From CBDFJH01 sp965198095 (lineage in GTDB: Bacteria > Latescibacterota > UBA2968 > GCA-2709665): a stretch of DNA of 64,000 nt. Of this stretch, positions 1 to 6,640 are shown piece by piece. Position numbers and translations under genes: made by a program. How positions within the stretch are numbered: position 1 is the stretch's first letter; every line of letters starts with the position of its first letter. The stretch covers positions 558,001 through 622,000 of the forward strand of contig OZ240239.1 of assembly GCA_965198095.1 (NCBI GenBank). The letters run 5' to 3'. The notes beneath the pieces were generated by a model. It was given only the letters and a program-made list of their open reading frames with translations. It was not told where the DNA came from and searched no databases.

Positions 1-1503
1 GTCAGAATCGCCATCCTCGAAGACGATCGGGTCGCGGATATCCTCGTCGAAAGATCCGAAAACGAACGGATGCTTGGAAATATCTACAAAGGGACGGTCA
101 CGGCCGTGCTCCCCGGCATGCAGGCCTCCTTTGTCGATATCGGAAGCGAGAAGTCCACCTTTCTCCACGTCTCCGACATGCCGGGGGCGCCGGGATCGAT
201 GGTGGATCTGGATGAAGAGTTCCTGGAAGAGGCGGAAGTGCGGACGAATACCCGGGGAAAACCGGTCGTCCCCATAGAAGAGATGATCGAGGAAGGCGAG
301 GAGATCCTCGTCCAGATCACGAAAGAAGCCATCAGCACCAAGGGGCCCAGAGTGACGGCGGTGCCCTCCCTTCCGGGACGTTTCATGGTCCTGGTGCCGC
401 GTGGGGACAAGGTGGGCGTTTCCCGAAAGATCGTCAACTGGAGTGAGAAGCGCCGGCTGAAAGACCTGACCCGCGAAATAAAGCCGGATGGATATGGGGT
501 CATCGTGCGCACCGAAGCAGAGGGAAAAGGAGATCCGGAACTCACGCGAGACCTCGAGCATCTCCTGAGCACCTGGGATCGGATTGTGAAGCAGGCACAG
601 AAAACCAAAGCGCCGGCTCTCCTCCACAAAGAGATGGGCATGACGTCCAGTCTCATTCGAGACCTTTTCACGGAGCAGGTCGATCGCGTGGTCGTCGACT
701 CGAAGCGGGAGTACAGGCAGATCCAGGCCTATCTCAAAGGAACGTCTCCGGATCTGCGGGAGAAAGTGGAGCACTACAAAGAGAAGCAGCCGATCTTCGA
801 TGCCTTCGGGGTCGAGCAGGAGATTGAGAAGTGCTCGGAGAGAAAGGCATGGCTCAAAGGGGGAGGCTACCTGATCCTGGACCACACCGAGGCGTTGGTT
901 GCGATCGACGTAAACAGCGGACGGTATGTGGGTCGCCGCGATCAGGAAGAGACCGCACTCAAAATCAACCTGGAGGCAGCCCGGGAAATCGCCAGGCAGG
1001 TCCGTCTGAGGGACATCGGGGGCATTATTGTCATGGACTTTATCGACATGGCCTTTTCCAAGAACAGAAAGAAGGTGGAAGATGCGTTCAGGCAGTCGAT
1101 TCGCCGAGATCGCTCCCGTCCCCGGATGTCGGAGATCAGCGAGTTCGGACTCATGGAAATGACCCGGCAGCGCGTCCGTCCAAGCCTTCTTTTCACGTTC
1201 AGCGAAGCCTGTCCCACGTGCGAGGGAACCGGCCGTATGGCCACGAGAGAAACCACGCTGGCCCGGATCGAACGCTGGCTCAAACGGTCGCGGGCGGCCT
1301 CGAGAGAGCGCCGACTCACGGTACTCGTCAACCCGACCCTGGGTCAATACATGCTGGAAAACGGACGGAAGAGACTCAAACGGCTGCGCAAGTCGTCGGG
1401 GACGTGGCTGAACGTAGAGATGGATCCGGAGATCGCGGTCACCGATTATCGCATCTATTCAAGAAGGCGGAAACAGGACATCACCGACGAATTTAAAACT
1501 TGA
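1..1503 (+). CDS. rng: Ribonuclease G/E family endoribonuclease, 5' end outside window
   Basis: Endoribonuclease of the RNase E/G family, which cuts single-stranded RNA in rRNA/tRNA maturation and mRNA decay in the cytoplasm. The frame is already open at base 1, and residues before the first in-frame Met (position 70) still look like the family N-terminus (RIAILEDDR, then ERMLGNIYKG), so the true start is upstream of the window. In order one sees the S1-like region (GNIYKG...LPGMQASFVDIG), the catalytic part with metal-ligand Asp residues in AIDVNSG and IVMDFIDM, and the zinc-link CPTCEGTGR near the C-terminus. It ends soon after, as in RNase G, without the long RNase E scaffold tail. It precedes rplU by 75 bp, a common neighbourhood. 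Confidence 0.95.
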   Translation, partial: VRIAILEDDRVADILVERSENERMLGNIYKGTVTAVLPGMQASFVDIGSEKSTFLHVSDMPGAPGSMVDLDEEFLEEAEVRTNTRGKPVVPIEEMIEEGEEILVQITKEAISTKGPRVTAVPSLPGRFMVLVPRGDKVGVSRKIVNWSEKRRLKDLTREIKPDGYGVIVRTEAEGKGDPELTRDLEHLLSTWDRIVKQAQKTKAPALLHKEMGMTSSLIRDLFTEQVDRVVVDSKREYRQIQAYLKGTSPDLREKVEHYKEKQPIFDAFGVEQEIEKCSERKAWLKGGGYLILDHTEALVAIDVNSGRYVGRRDQEETALKINLEAAREIARQVRLRDIGGIIVMDFIDMAFSKNRKKVEDAFRQSIRRDRSRPRMSEISEFGLMEMTRQRVRPSLLFTFSEACPTCEGTGRMATRETTLARIERWLKRSRAASRERRLTVLVNPTLGQYMLENGRKRLKRLRKSSGTWLNVEMDPEIAVTDYRIYSRRRKQDITDEFKT

Positions 1504-1578
1504 CACTGCACCGCGGTTTGGTTAAGGTTTCGCCCTCTAAAGGGTTTCTCATCCAGCATTTACAGAGGACAGCTTTTC

Positions 1579-1917
1579 GTGTACGCCGTGATTGACGTGT
1601 TGGGATCCCAGGTCAGGATTCAAGCGGGCGACCGGATCAAAGTACCGCGCATGAAGGCCGAGTCAGGCGAAAAAGTGACGCTGGACCGCGTCCTTTTCGT
1701 GGCCCGGGACGGGGAGGTCCGTGTGGGCGCACCTCAATTGGAAGGCGCAACCGTGGAGGCCACCGTGGTTGGACACGGTAAAGACGAAAAGGTCTCGGTC
1801 TTCAAGATGAAACGCCGCAAGGGGTATCGGCGAAAAACGGGACACAGACAGCAGTTCACCGAGCTTCAGATCGGAGAGATCTCGGTCCTGCACGAGGAGG
1901 CAAAGGATGGCGCATAA
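1579..1917 (+). CDS. rplU: 50S ribosomal protein L21
   Basis: Large-subunit ribosomal protein L21, 112 aa, normal length. The sequence begins YAVIDVLGSQVRIQAGD and carries the conserved VFKMKRRKGYRRKTGHRQ block that contacts 23S rRNA. The start is GTG at 1579, the only start that gives the family N-terminus; the leader contains GAGGAC. It overlaps rpmA by 11 bp, so the two are one transcript. A short CCCT-CTAA-AGGG hairpin about 30 bp upstream, followed by TTTCTC, may separate it from rng, but it is weak. Confidence 0.96.
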   Translation: MYAVIDVLGSQVRIQAGDRIKVPRMKAESGEKVTLDRVLFVARDGEVRVGAPQLEGATVEATVVGHGKDEKVSVFKMKRRKGYRRKTGHRQQFTELQIGEISVLHEEAKDGA

Positions 1918-2167
1918 GAAGGGCGTCAGCAGCTCGCGAAATGGACGCGACAGCAGGGGACAGCGCCTGGGGATCAAGGCGTTTGGGGGCCAGCACGTAT
2001 CGGCCGGAAGCATCATCGTCCGCCAGCGGGGCACGCGCATCCACACCGGCGAAAACGTCCGCAGGGCAAAAGACGACTCCATCTTCGCGTTGATAGACGG
2101 CGTCGTGACGTTCGAACCGCTCGACCGGCGTCGGAAAAAGGTCAGCATCTACGCCCGGGCGGAATAG
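1907..2167 (+). CDS. rpmA: 50S ribosomal protein L27
   Basis: Ribosomal protein L27, 86 aa, whose N-terminal tail reaches the peptidyl-transferase centre. The start MAHKKGVSSSRNGRDS and the core QRLGIKAFGGQHVSAGSIIVRQRG are diagnostic. The family glycine-rich block KKGxGSSRNGRDS is changed to KKGVSSSRNGRDS. No extended N-terminus needing cleavage (as in Firmicutes) is present. The start overlaps the end of rplU, and a GAGG-type ribosome binding site lies inside the rplU end. Confidence 0.96.
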   Translation: MAHKKGVSSSRNGRDSRGQRLGIKAFGGQHVSAGSIIVRQRGTRIHTGENVRRAKDDSIFALIDGVVTFEPLDRRRKKVSIYARAE

Positions 2168-2173
2168 AATTTG

Positions 2174-3097
2174 GTGAAGATCGGGATTGTGGGCGGGGGC
2201 AACGTAGGCGCCACCACCGCGCACCAGATTCTGCAGCGTCAGCTTGCCCGGGAAGTCATCCTGCTCGACGTGGCAGGGGGAATTGCACGAGGCAAGGGGC
2301 TGGATCTGGCCGAATCGGCGCCTGTTGACCGGTTCGACACCCGAATCGCAGGCACCGACGACCCGGAGGCGCTGGCCGGTTGCGATCTCGTCGTGATCAC
2401 TGCCGGGATCGCCCGGAGGCCTGGGATGAGCCGGGATGACCTCCTGGCCACGAACGCCGGGATCGTTCGCACCGTAAGCTTGGCCACGAGAGACGTCGCG
2501 CCGAATGCGATTGTCATCGTCGTGACCAACCCGCTCGACGCGATGGTCTACGTCGCGTTCAAGACGACCGGTTTCCCGCCGGCCCGCGTCGTCGGCATGG
2601 CGGGTATCCTCGACTCCGCCAGATTCCGCTATTTCATCGCCGAGGAAATCGGCGTGTCGGTCGAAGATGTAACGGCGTTCGTGTTGGGCGGTCACGGCGA
2701 TGCCATGGTGCCGCTTCCGCGCTACTCTTCCATCGGCGGCATTCCCCTGTCTGAATTCCTCGACGAAGCTTCGATCGCGAGCCTGGTCCGACGAACCCGG
2801 GACGGCGGCGCGGAGATCGTCGGTCATCTCGAGGAGGGCAGCGCCTATTACGCCCCCGCATCCGCCGTGGCGGAGATGGTCGCGGCGATCGCGCTGGACA
2901 AGAAACGGATCCTGCCCTGCGCGGCCTGGTTGACCGGCCAGTATGGGATACACGACCTCTTCATGGGTGTCCCGGTGAAGCTCGGTGCCGGAGGTGTAGA
3001 GGGCATCGTCGAAATCGCCCTCACGCACGAGGAAGCCGACGCGCTGAAAATCTCCGCCGAGGCCGTTCGAGCCAGTCTGGAAAAGCTGGACGTGTAA
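2174..3097 (+). CDS. mdh: Malate dehydrogenase, LDH-like type
   Basis: NAD-dependent malate dehydrogenase interconverting malate and oxaloacetate in the TCA cycle; about 307 aa, normal for the LDH-like MDH group. Visible are the Rossmann loop GIVGGGNVGATTA, the NAD-specificity Asp in ILLDVAGG, the substrate-binding arginines in the loop IARRPGMSRDD (the MDH-type Arg instead of the LDH Gln), VTNPLDAM, and the catalytic His in LGGHGDAMVP. I place the start at GTG 2174 (MKIGIVGGG); an in-frame TTG at 2171 would add one residue. It begins 6 bp after rpmA and ends before a strong terminator. Confidence 0.93.
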   Translation: MKIGIVGGGNVGATTAHQILQRQLAREVILLDVAGGIARGKGLDLAESAPVDRFDTRIAGTDDPEALAGCDLVVITAGIARRPGMSRDDLLATNAGIVRTVSLATRDVAPNAIVIVVTNPLDAMVYVAFKTTGFPPARVVGMAGILDSARFRYFIAEEIGVSVEDVTAFVLGGHGDAMVPLPRYSSIGGIPLSEFLDEASIASLVRRTRDGGAEIVGHLEEGSAYYAPASAVAEMVAAIALDKKRILPCAAWLTGQYGIHDLFMGVPVKLGAGGVEGIVEIALTHEEADALKISAEAVRASLEKLDV

Positions 3098-3125
3098 CGC
3101 GTTACAGGGCAGAGCGGATTCCCTC

Positions 3126-3155
3126 GACCGGTGGCCGTCGGCAACCGGTCTTTTT
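3126..3155 (+). terminator. Intrinsic terminator after mdh
   Basis: Seven-base-pair perfect stem GACCGGT/ACCGGTC (3126-3132 with 3144-3150), 11-nt loop, directly followed by TTTTT. It closes the rng/rplU/rpmA/mdh block before the Rieske operon. Confidence 0.75.
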
Positions 3156-3200
3156 CGTGGACAATCCGTGTGAGCCTCCGTTGTTTCGGAGCCAAACGAC

Positions 3201-3635
3201 GTGCATCTCACCCGTCGAAAACTGTTGGACAGGCTCATTGGCGCCGGGTTCTTCGCGGCCGCCATCGGTTTTCTGACGCCGGTCCTGGCCTACCTGATCC
3301 CCCTCAAACGCCCGCACACCTTCGGCAACGCGCTTGAAAGCGCCACGGGAAGTCCCCTGACGCCGGACGTCGTCCGGGAAGGCGCCGGCGTGGTCGGCCG
3401 ACTGTCGGGCCACCCCACCCTCGTCATCAGGAGACAGGGCCGACTCCTCGGATTCTCAGCCGTCTGCAGCCACCTCGGATGTATTGTCCGGTGGAACCAC
3501 GCGAAACGTCGAATCGAGTGCCCCTGCCACGGCGGCCGGTTCGATCTCCATGGGCGCGTCTCGGCCGGACCGCCTCCCGCGCCGCTGAGGGCCGTCGCCC
3601 TGCGCGTTCTGGACAATAGGATCGTCCGGGCATGA
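3201..3635 (+). CDS. Rieske 2Fe-2S protein of a cytochrome bc-type complex
   Basis: Rieske iron-sulfur subunit transferring electrons from quinol at the cytochrome b subunit to a c-type cytochrome, anchored in the inner membrane and facing the periplasm; 144 aa. The N-terminus (TRRKLLDRLIGAGFFAAAIG...) is a membrane anchor preceded by a twin-arginine-like pair. The cluster boxes are CSHLGC (residues 89-94) and CPCHGG (107-112): C89, H91, C107 and H110 should bind the cluster, and C94/C109 form the usual disulfide. The stop overlaps the start of the cytochrome b gene (ATGA), indicating coupled translation. Confidence 0.93.
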   Translation: MHLTRRKLLDRLIGAGFFAAAIGFLTPVLAYLIPLKRPHTFGNALESATGSPLTPDVVREGAGVVGRLSGHPTLVIRRQGRLLGFSAVCSHLGCIVRWNHAKRRIECPCHGGRFDLHGRVSAGPPPAPLRAVALRVLDNRIVRA

Positions 3636-4789
3636 ACCGCCTTGAATCCCTCCGGAACTGGCTGTTCCACAGATATCCGCTGGAAAACGTCTTCGGCGGC
3701 ATACGCAGGCACTTCAGCAGGCCGGTCCCGCCGCACGCCAACATCCTCTTCACCCTGGGCACGTCGGCCCTCCTCCTCTTCTTCGTTCAGGCCGTCACGG
3801 GCCTGTTGCTCATGTTTTACTACAAACCGACGGTCGGGGACGCCCACGCAAGCGTCGCCTTCATCACCGAATCGGTCCCGTTCGGCTGGCTGATCCGACA
3901 ACTCCACGTCTGGGGGGCGAACCTGATGGTTCTGGTCGTCTTCCTCCACATGGTCAAGACCTTTGTCTACGGCGGATACAAGGCCCCCCGGGAAGTCACC
4001 TGGATGCTCGGCGCGGTGATCCTCGGGACGGTTCTGGGCCTCGCGTTCACGGGCGATCTCCTCCCTTGGGACGAGCTCGCGTTTTGGGCGACGACCGTCG
4101 GCACGGAGGCGCCCGCTTCTCTGCCGCTCGTCGGCCCGTTCATCAAGCAACTCATGCGCGGCGGCATCGACATGAACGAAGCCACCCTCGGACGCTTCTT
4201 CGTCACGCACGTCGCCCTGCTCCCGATCGTGCTCATTACGCTGGCCGCCCTTCATCTCGTCCTCGTCAGGCTGCAGGGAACGTCGCCCCTCACCCGAACA
4301 GATGAACCGGAGCCCGAAGATCGCGCGCTGCTCCGGGCCGGAGGCAAACCCTTCTTTCCGAACCAGCTGGTGCTCGAGGTCATCGTCGCCTACGTGCTCA
4401 TCGGCATCCTGGTGACCCTCGCGATCCTTTTTCCCTTTCATCTCGGAGAGCCGGCCAATCCTTTCGAAACACCGCCGGGAATCAAGCCGAAATGGTACTT
4501 TCTGCCCGTGTTCCAACTCCTCAAGTACCTGCCCGAAGCGGTGGCGGTTGCGCTGCCGCCCGCGCTGGGCCTGTTGATCCTCCTCCTCCCCTTTCTCGAC
4601 CGGTCCCCCGAGAGACATCCCAGACGAAGACCGGTCGTCATCGGCATCGGGACCGTCGTCATCGTCGCGACGCTCGCGTTGGGCATCCTCGGGAAGATCT
4701 CGGAGACCACCGTCAGCCTGTTCGGGAAGACCGTCCAGTTCGATACCCTCGGGCGCCCGACGACGGTGGACGCGGCGCCACCGCCGTGA
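3632..4789 (+). CDS. Cytochrome b subunit (bc1/b6f type)
   Basis: Dihaem cytochrome b of a quinol:cytochrome c oxidoreductase, 385 aa, inner membrane. The four haem-ligand histidines are at H92/H106 and H193/H208 in two transmembrane helices. Features of both halves of b are fused in one chain: the N-terminal four-helix part (GDLLPWDELAFW follows helix C) and a C-terminal part with PKWYFLPVFQLLKYLP, the quinol-site PEWY-type motif in a PKWY form. It lies between the Rieske gene (4-bp overlap) and the multihaem cytochrome gene (GTGA overlap at 4786-4789), so the three form one operon and probably one complex. Confidence 0.93.
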   Translation: MNRLESLRNWLFHRYPLENVFGGIRRHFSRPVPPHANILFTLGTSALLLFFVQAVTGLLLMFYYKPTVGDAHASVAFITESVPFGWLIRQLHVWGANLMVLVVFLHMVKTFVYGGYKAPREVTWMLGAVILGTVLGLAFTGDLLPWDELAFWATTVGTEAPASLPLVGPFIKQLMRGGIDMNEATLGRFFVTHVALLPIVLITLAALHLVLVRLQGTSPLTRTDEPEPEDRALLRAGGKPFFPNQLVLEVIVAYVLIGILVTLAILFPFHLGEPANPFETPPGIKPKWYFLPVFQLLKYLPEAVAVALPPALGLLILLLPFLDRSPERHPRRRPVVIGIGTVVIVATLALGILGKISETTVSLFGKTVQFDTLGRPTTVDAAPPP

Positions 4790-5688
4790 GCCGGACCTTC
4801 AACCGGCTGGGTTTCGGGCTGGCCGTTGTGCTGCCGCTCTCGATCCTGCAGGAACCGGAGGCGCTCGAAGGGCTGGGACCGGATGAAGAAGCCGCCTTTC
4901 GTCGGAGCGTGCACAACGTCATCGGGTGCGAGGGATGTCACGAGCCCGGACAGCCCACCCGTGTGCCGCGCAACGTCATCCCCCAGACCTGCGGCGACCC
5001 CTGCCACGGTGAGCAGCTCGAGGAGTACGCCGCGTCCGTCCATTGGGACGACGCGCGTCCCGGGGCGGTCTGCGTCGACTGCCACGGGGTCCACGACATG
5101 GCCCCGGTCCGGATGCCTGAGAGCCGTGCGTTTCGTTCTCTCGTCTGCGGCAGCTGCCACATCGGGCCCGCGGAAAACTTCGAACGCGGTCCCCACAAGT
5201 CGGGGATGGAGGCGACCGGCGCCCTGGCCTGCGCCTCGTGTCACAGCAACCACAACGTCCGGCGTCCGACCGTCGCCCTCGTGGAGGCCGCGTGCGCGAC
5301 GTGCCATCCCGAGCCTTCCGAGGCCTTTCGGATGGGTCAGGACGTGAAGCTGCTTTTCTCCGGGGTGCGGGACGCGCTTGACCGGGCCCGCGTATCGATC
5401 GACCGGGCAGGCGCGCTGAACCTGGACGTGAAGGCGCCCAGACGGACGATTCAGAAGGCCCGGTCGGAGTTCACCCAAGCCCGGCTGGTTTGGCACAGTC
5501 TCCAGATGGATGAAATCGAAGCGTCGGCCGGCCGGTCCGCCTTCTGGACGCGAAAAGCGACCGACCAGGTCTCCGGCCTGCTCCAGGACAGACGGAAACG
5601 CAGACTGGGCCTGGTGCTGGTCTGGGTGATCATCCTGCTCAACGTGGCGCTGCTCTGGGCCAGGAAGAGGCAGGTCGACCGGCGGTGA
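4786..5688 (+). CDS. Membrane-anchored multihaem cytochrome c of the bc complex
   Basis: Predicted periplasmic c-type cytochrome of about 300 aa. GTG at 4786, overlapping the cytochrome b stop, gives a hydrophobic signal-like start (FNRLGFGLAVVLPLSI). An open frame runs further upstream inside cytochrome b but looks out of frame with that gene and is not used. Five CxxCH sites start at residues 48, 96, 121, 149 and 170, and a sixth CxxxCH (CGDPCH) at 69. A long helical stretch follows, then a C-terminal transmembrane helix (LVLVWVIILLNVALLW) with a positive tail. It likely replaces cytochrome c1/f as electron acceptor from the Rieske protein; the exact partner is inferred. Confidence 0.88.
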   Translation: MSRTFNRLGFGLAVVLPLSILQEPEALEGLGPDEEAAFRRSVHNVIGCEGCHEPGQPTRVPRNVIPQTCGDPCHGEQLEEYAASVHWDDARPGAVCVDCHGVHDMAPVRMPESRAFRSLVCGSCHIGPAENFERGPHKSGMEATGALACASCHSNHNVRRPTVALVEAACATCHPEPSEAFRMGQDVKLLFSGVRDALDRARVSIDRAGALNLDVKAPRRTIQKARSEFTQARLVWHSLQMDEIEASAGRSAFWTRKATDQVSGLLQDRRKRRLGLVLVWVIILLNVALLWARKRQVDRR

Positions 5689-5689
5689 C

Positions 5690-5776
5690 GAGCCTTGGAT
5701 TCAGCCCGTAGTAGAGATTAAAGCCGTCTACGTACACAATCACCCGCTCCCCTGTGGCGTCGCGTTCCCTTGGCAT
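5690..5776 (-). pseudogene. 5' remnant of a NYN-domain (LabA/DUF88-like) gene
   Basis: Reading the minus strand from ATG at 5776 gives MPRERDATGERVIVYVDGFN then LYYGLNPRL, the signature start of NYN-domain proteins (predicted metal-dependent RNases). The similarity stops after about 28 codons, where the cytochrome gene end begins, so only the 5' end survives. A purine-rich GGAAAAA precedes the ATG. This is a relic, not a working gene. Confidence 0.55.
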
Positions 5777-5859
5777 TTTTTCCATTGACAGCGACCAGGA
5801 AACGAGCTATCTCAACAGGTATTACCCATTACCCCGCCAGAGATAGCATCTCCGGCCCG

Positions 5860-5887
5860 ACGCCCCGCAAGGGGCGTTTCTTTTTTT
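5860..5887 (+). terminator. Intrinsic terminator downstream of the cytochrome operon
   Basis: Perfect seven-base-pair stem ACGCCCC/GGGGCGT with a GCAA tetraloop, followed by TTC and a run of seven T. It lies 170 bp after the multihaem cytochrome gene and could terminate that operon. Confidence 0.8.
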
Positions 5888-5939
5888 GGCGCACCTGCCA
5901 CCTCGCAAACATATCCCCCCGTCTCTCAGTCCTCGGCCT

Positions 5940-6152
5940 AAAAAAGATGAAGATACGTGGACAGGTCACGTTTACCCAGATCGAAGCGATCTCTCGGTGT
6001 ATAAGACAGTTGGAACGTTCTCTTCGCTGGAGGATTGCAAAAAAGCGGCATTGCGAAGGATAAGGATAGCAGGATGGAAAAACGCCGATCACGAGTGTGG
6101 TTTAAACTGCAAGCCGTTGTTTCCAGATATTCCTAACCTGAATAATTCATAA
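5940..6152 (+). pseudogene. Small conserved ORF cut by repeat copy A
   Basis: Open frame reading KKDEDTWTGHVYPDRSDLSV, then TVGTFSSLEDCKKAALRRI and a Cys pair in HECGLNCKP. It resembles small secreted proteins of unknown function with a W-x-G-x-VYPD start and a CGLNC end. No plausible start codon or signal peptide remains upstream; the only in-frame start (TTG 5886) sits in the terminator T-run. The C-terminus runs into the terminal repeat of copy A (last codons NLNNS). Both ends therefore look truncated. Confidence 0.45.
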
Positions 6153-6611
6153 GAGAGGTTAGGAAAGTCACTCTTACTCTACTTTTCTTGCCGCCCAAGA
6201 AAAGTAGACAAAAGAAGGGCTCCCCTCAAACGCCGGGGAGGCTCGGGCCGTGGCGACTCAGCCCCACTGGAAAGGACTGGCGCCGCGAAAGGATTGAACT
6301 CCTCACCCCGCCTTATGCCCACTGCGGGACCCACCCCCACGCCGCGAATTTCCATTCGCCCCCACATCCGCCCCCGCACCTGACCCCGTCCCACAGAGGG
6401 CCCCCCTAAGCCCTGGGGAGGAGGAACGCCGAAGCAGCTAGAGAGCCGCAACGCCACGGCCGCGATGGCATCTGGCCCGAATCACTCGTGAAATCTGAAA
6501 AATCTGCGTAAATACCGGGTTTTCCAGTTATTGCACCCAAACAAAGTTTTTTAGCTTAAATTGGATAACTGATTGTTCTACATAAAATTTATGAACTATT
6601 CAGGCTAGGAA
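6131..6611 (+). repeat. Dispersed element copy A (MITE-like, with terminal inverted repeats)
   Basis: About 480 bp. The left end TCCTAACCTGAATAATTC (6131 onward) is matched by the right end TTTATGAACTATTCAGG plus CTAGGA (6588-6610) as an inverted repeat of about 22 bp with two mismatches. Inside are a perfect hairpin CTACTTTTCTTG-CCGCC-CAAGAAAAGTAG (about 6178-6206), a GC-rich middle (CTCAAACGCCGGGGAGGCTC) and an AT-rich right part (AATCTGCGTAAATACCGGG). No credible transposase is encoded. It ends 30 bp before the stop of acnA. A GTTCGT/ACGAAC hairpin at 6617-6635 lies in that gap. Confidence 0.75.
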
Positions 6612-6640
6612 ATTCCGTTCGTTTTTACGACGAACAGGAC

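Noticed and set aside
1856..3265. 469-codon open frame on the minus strand
   Set aside because: Lies antisense to rplU, rpmA and malate dehydrogenase, which are certain; it is a high-GC shadow frame.
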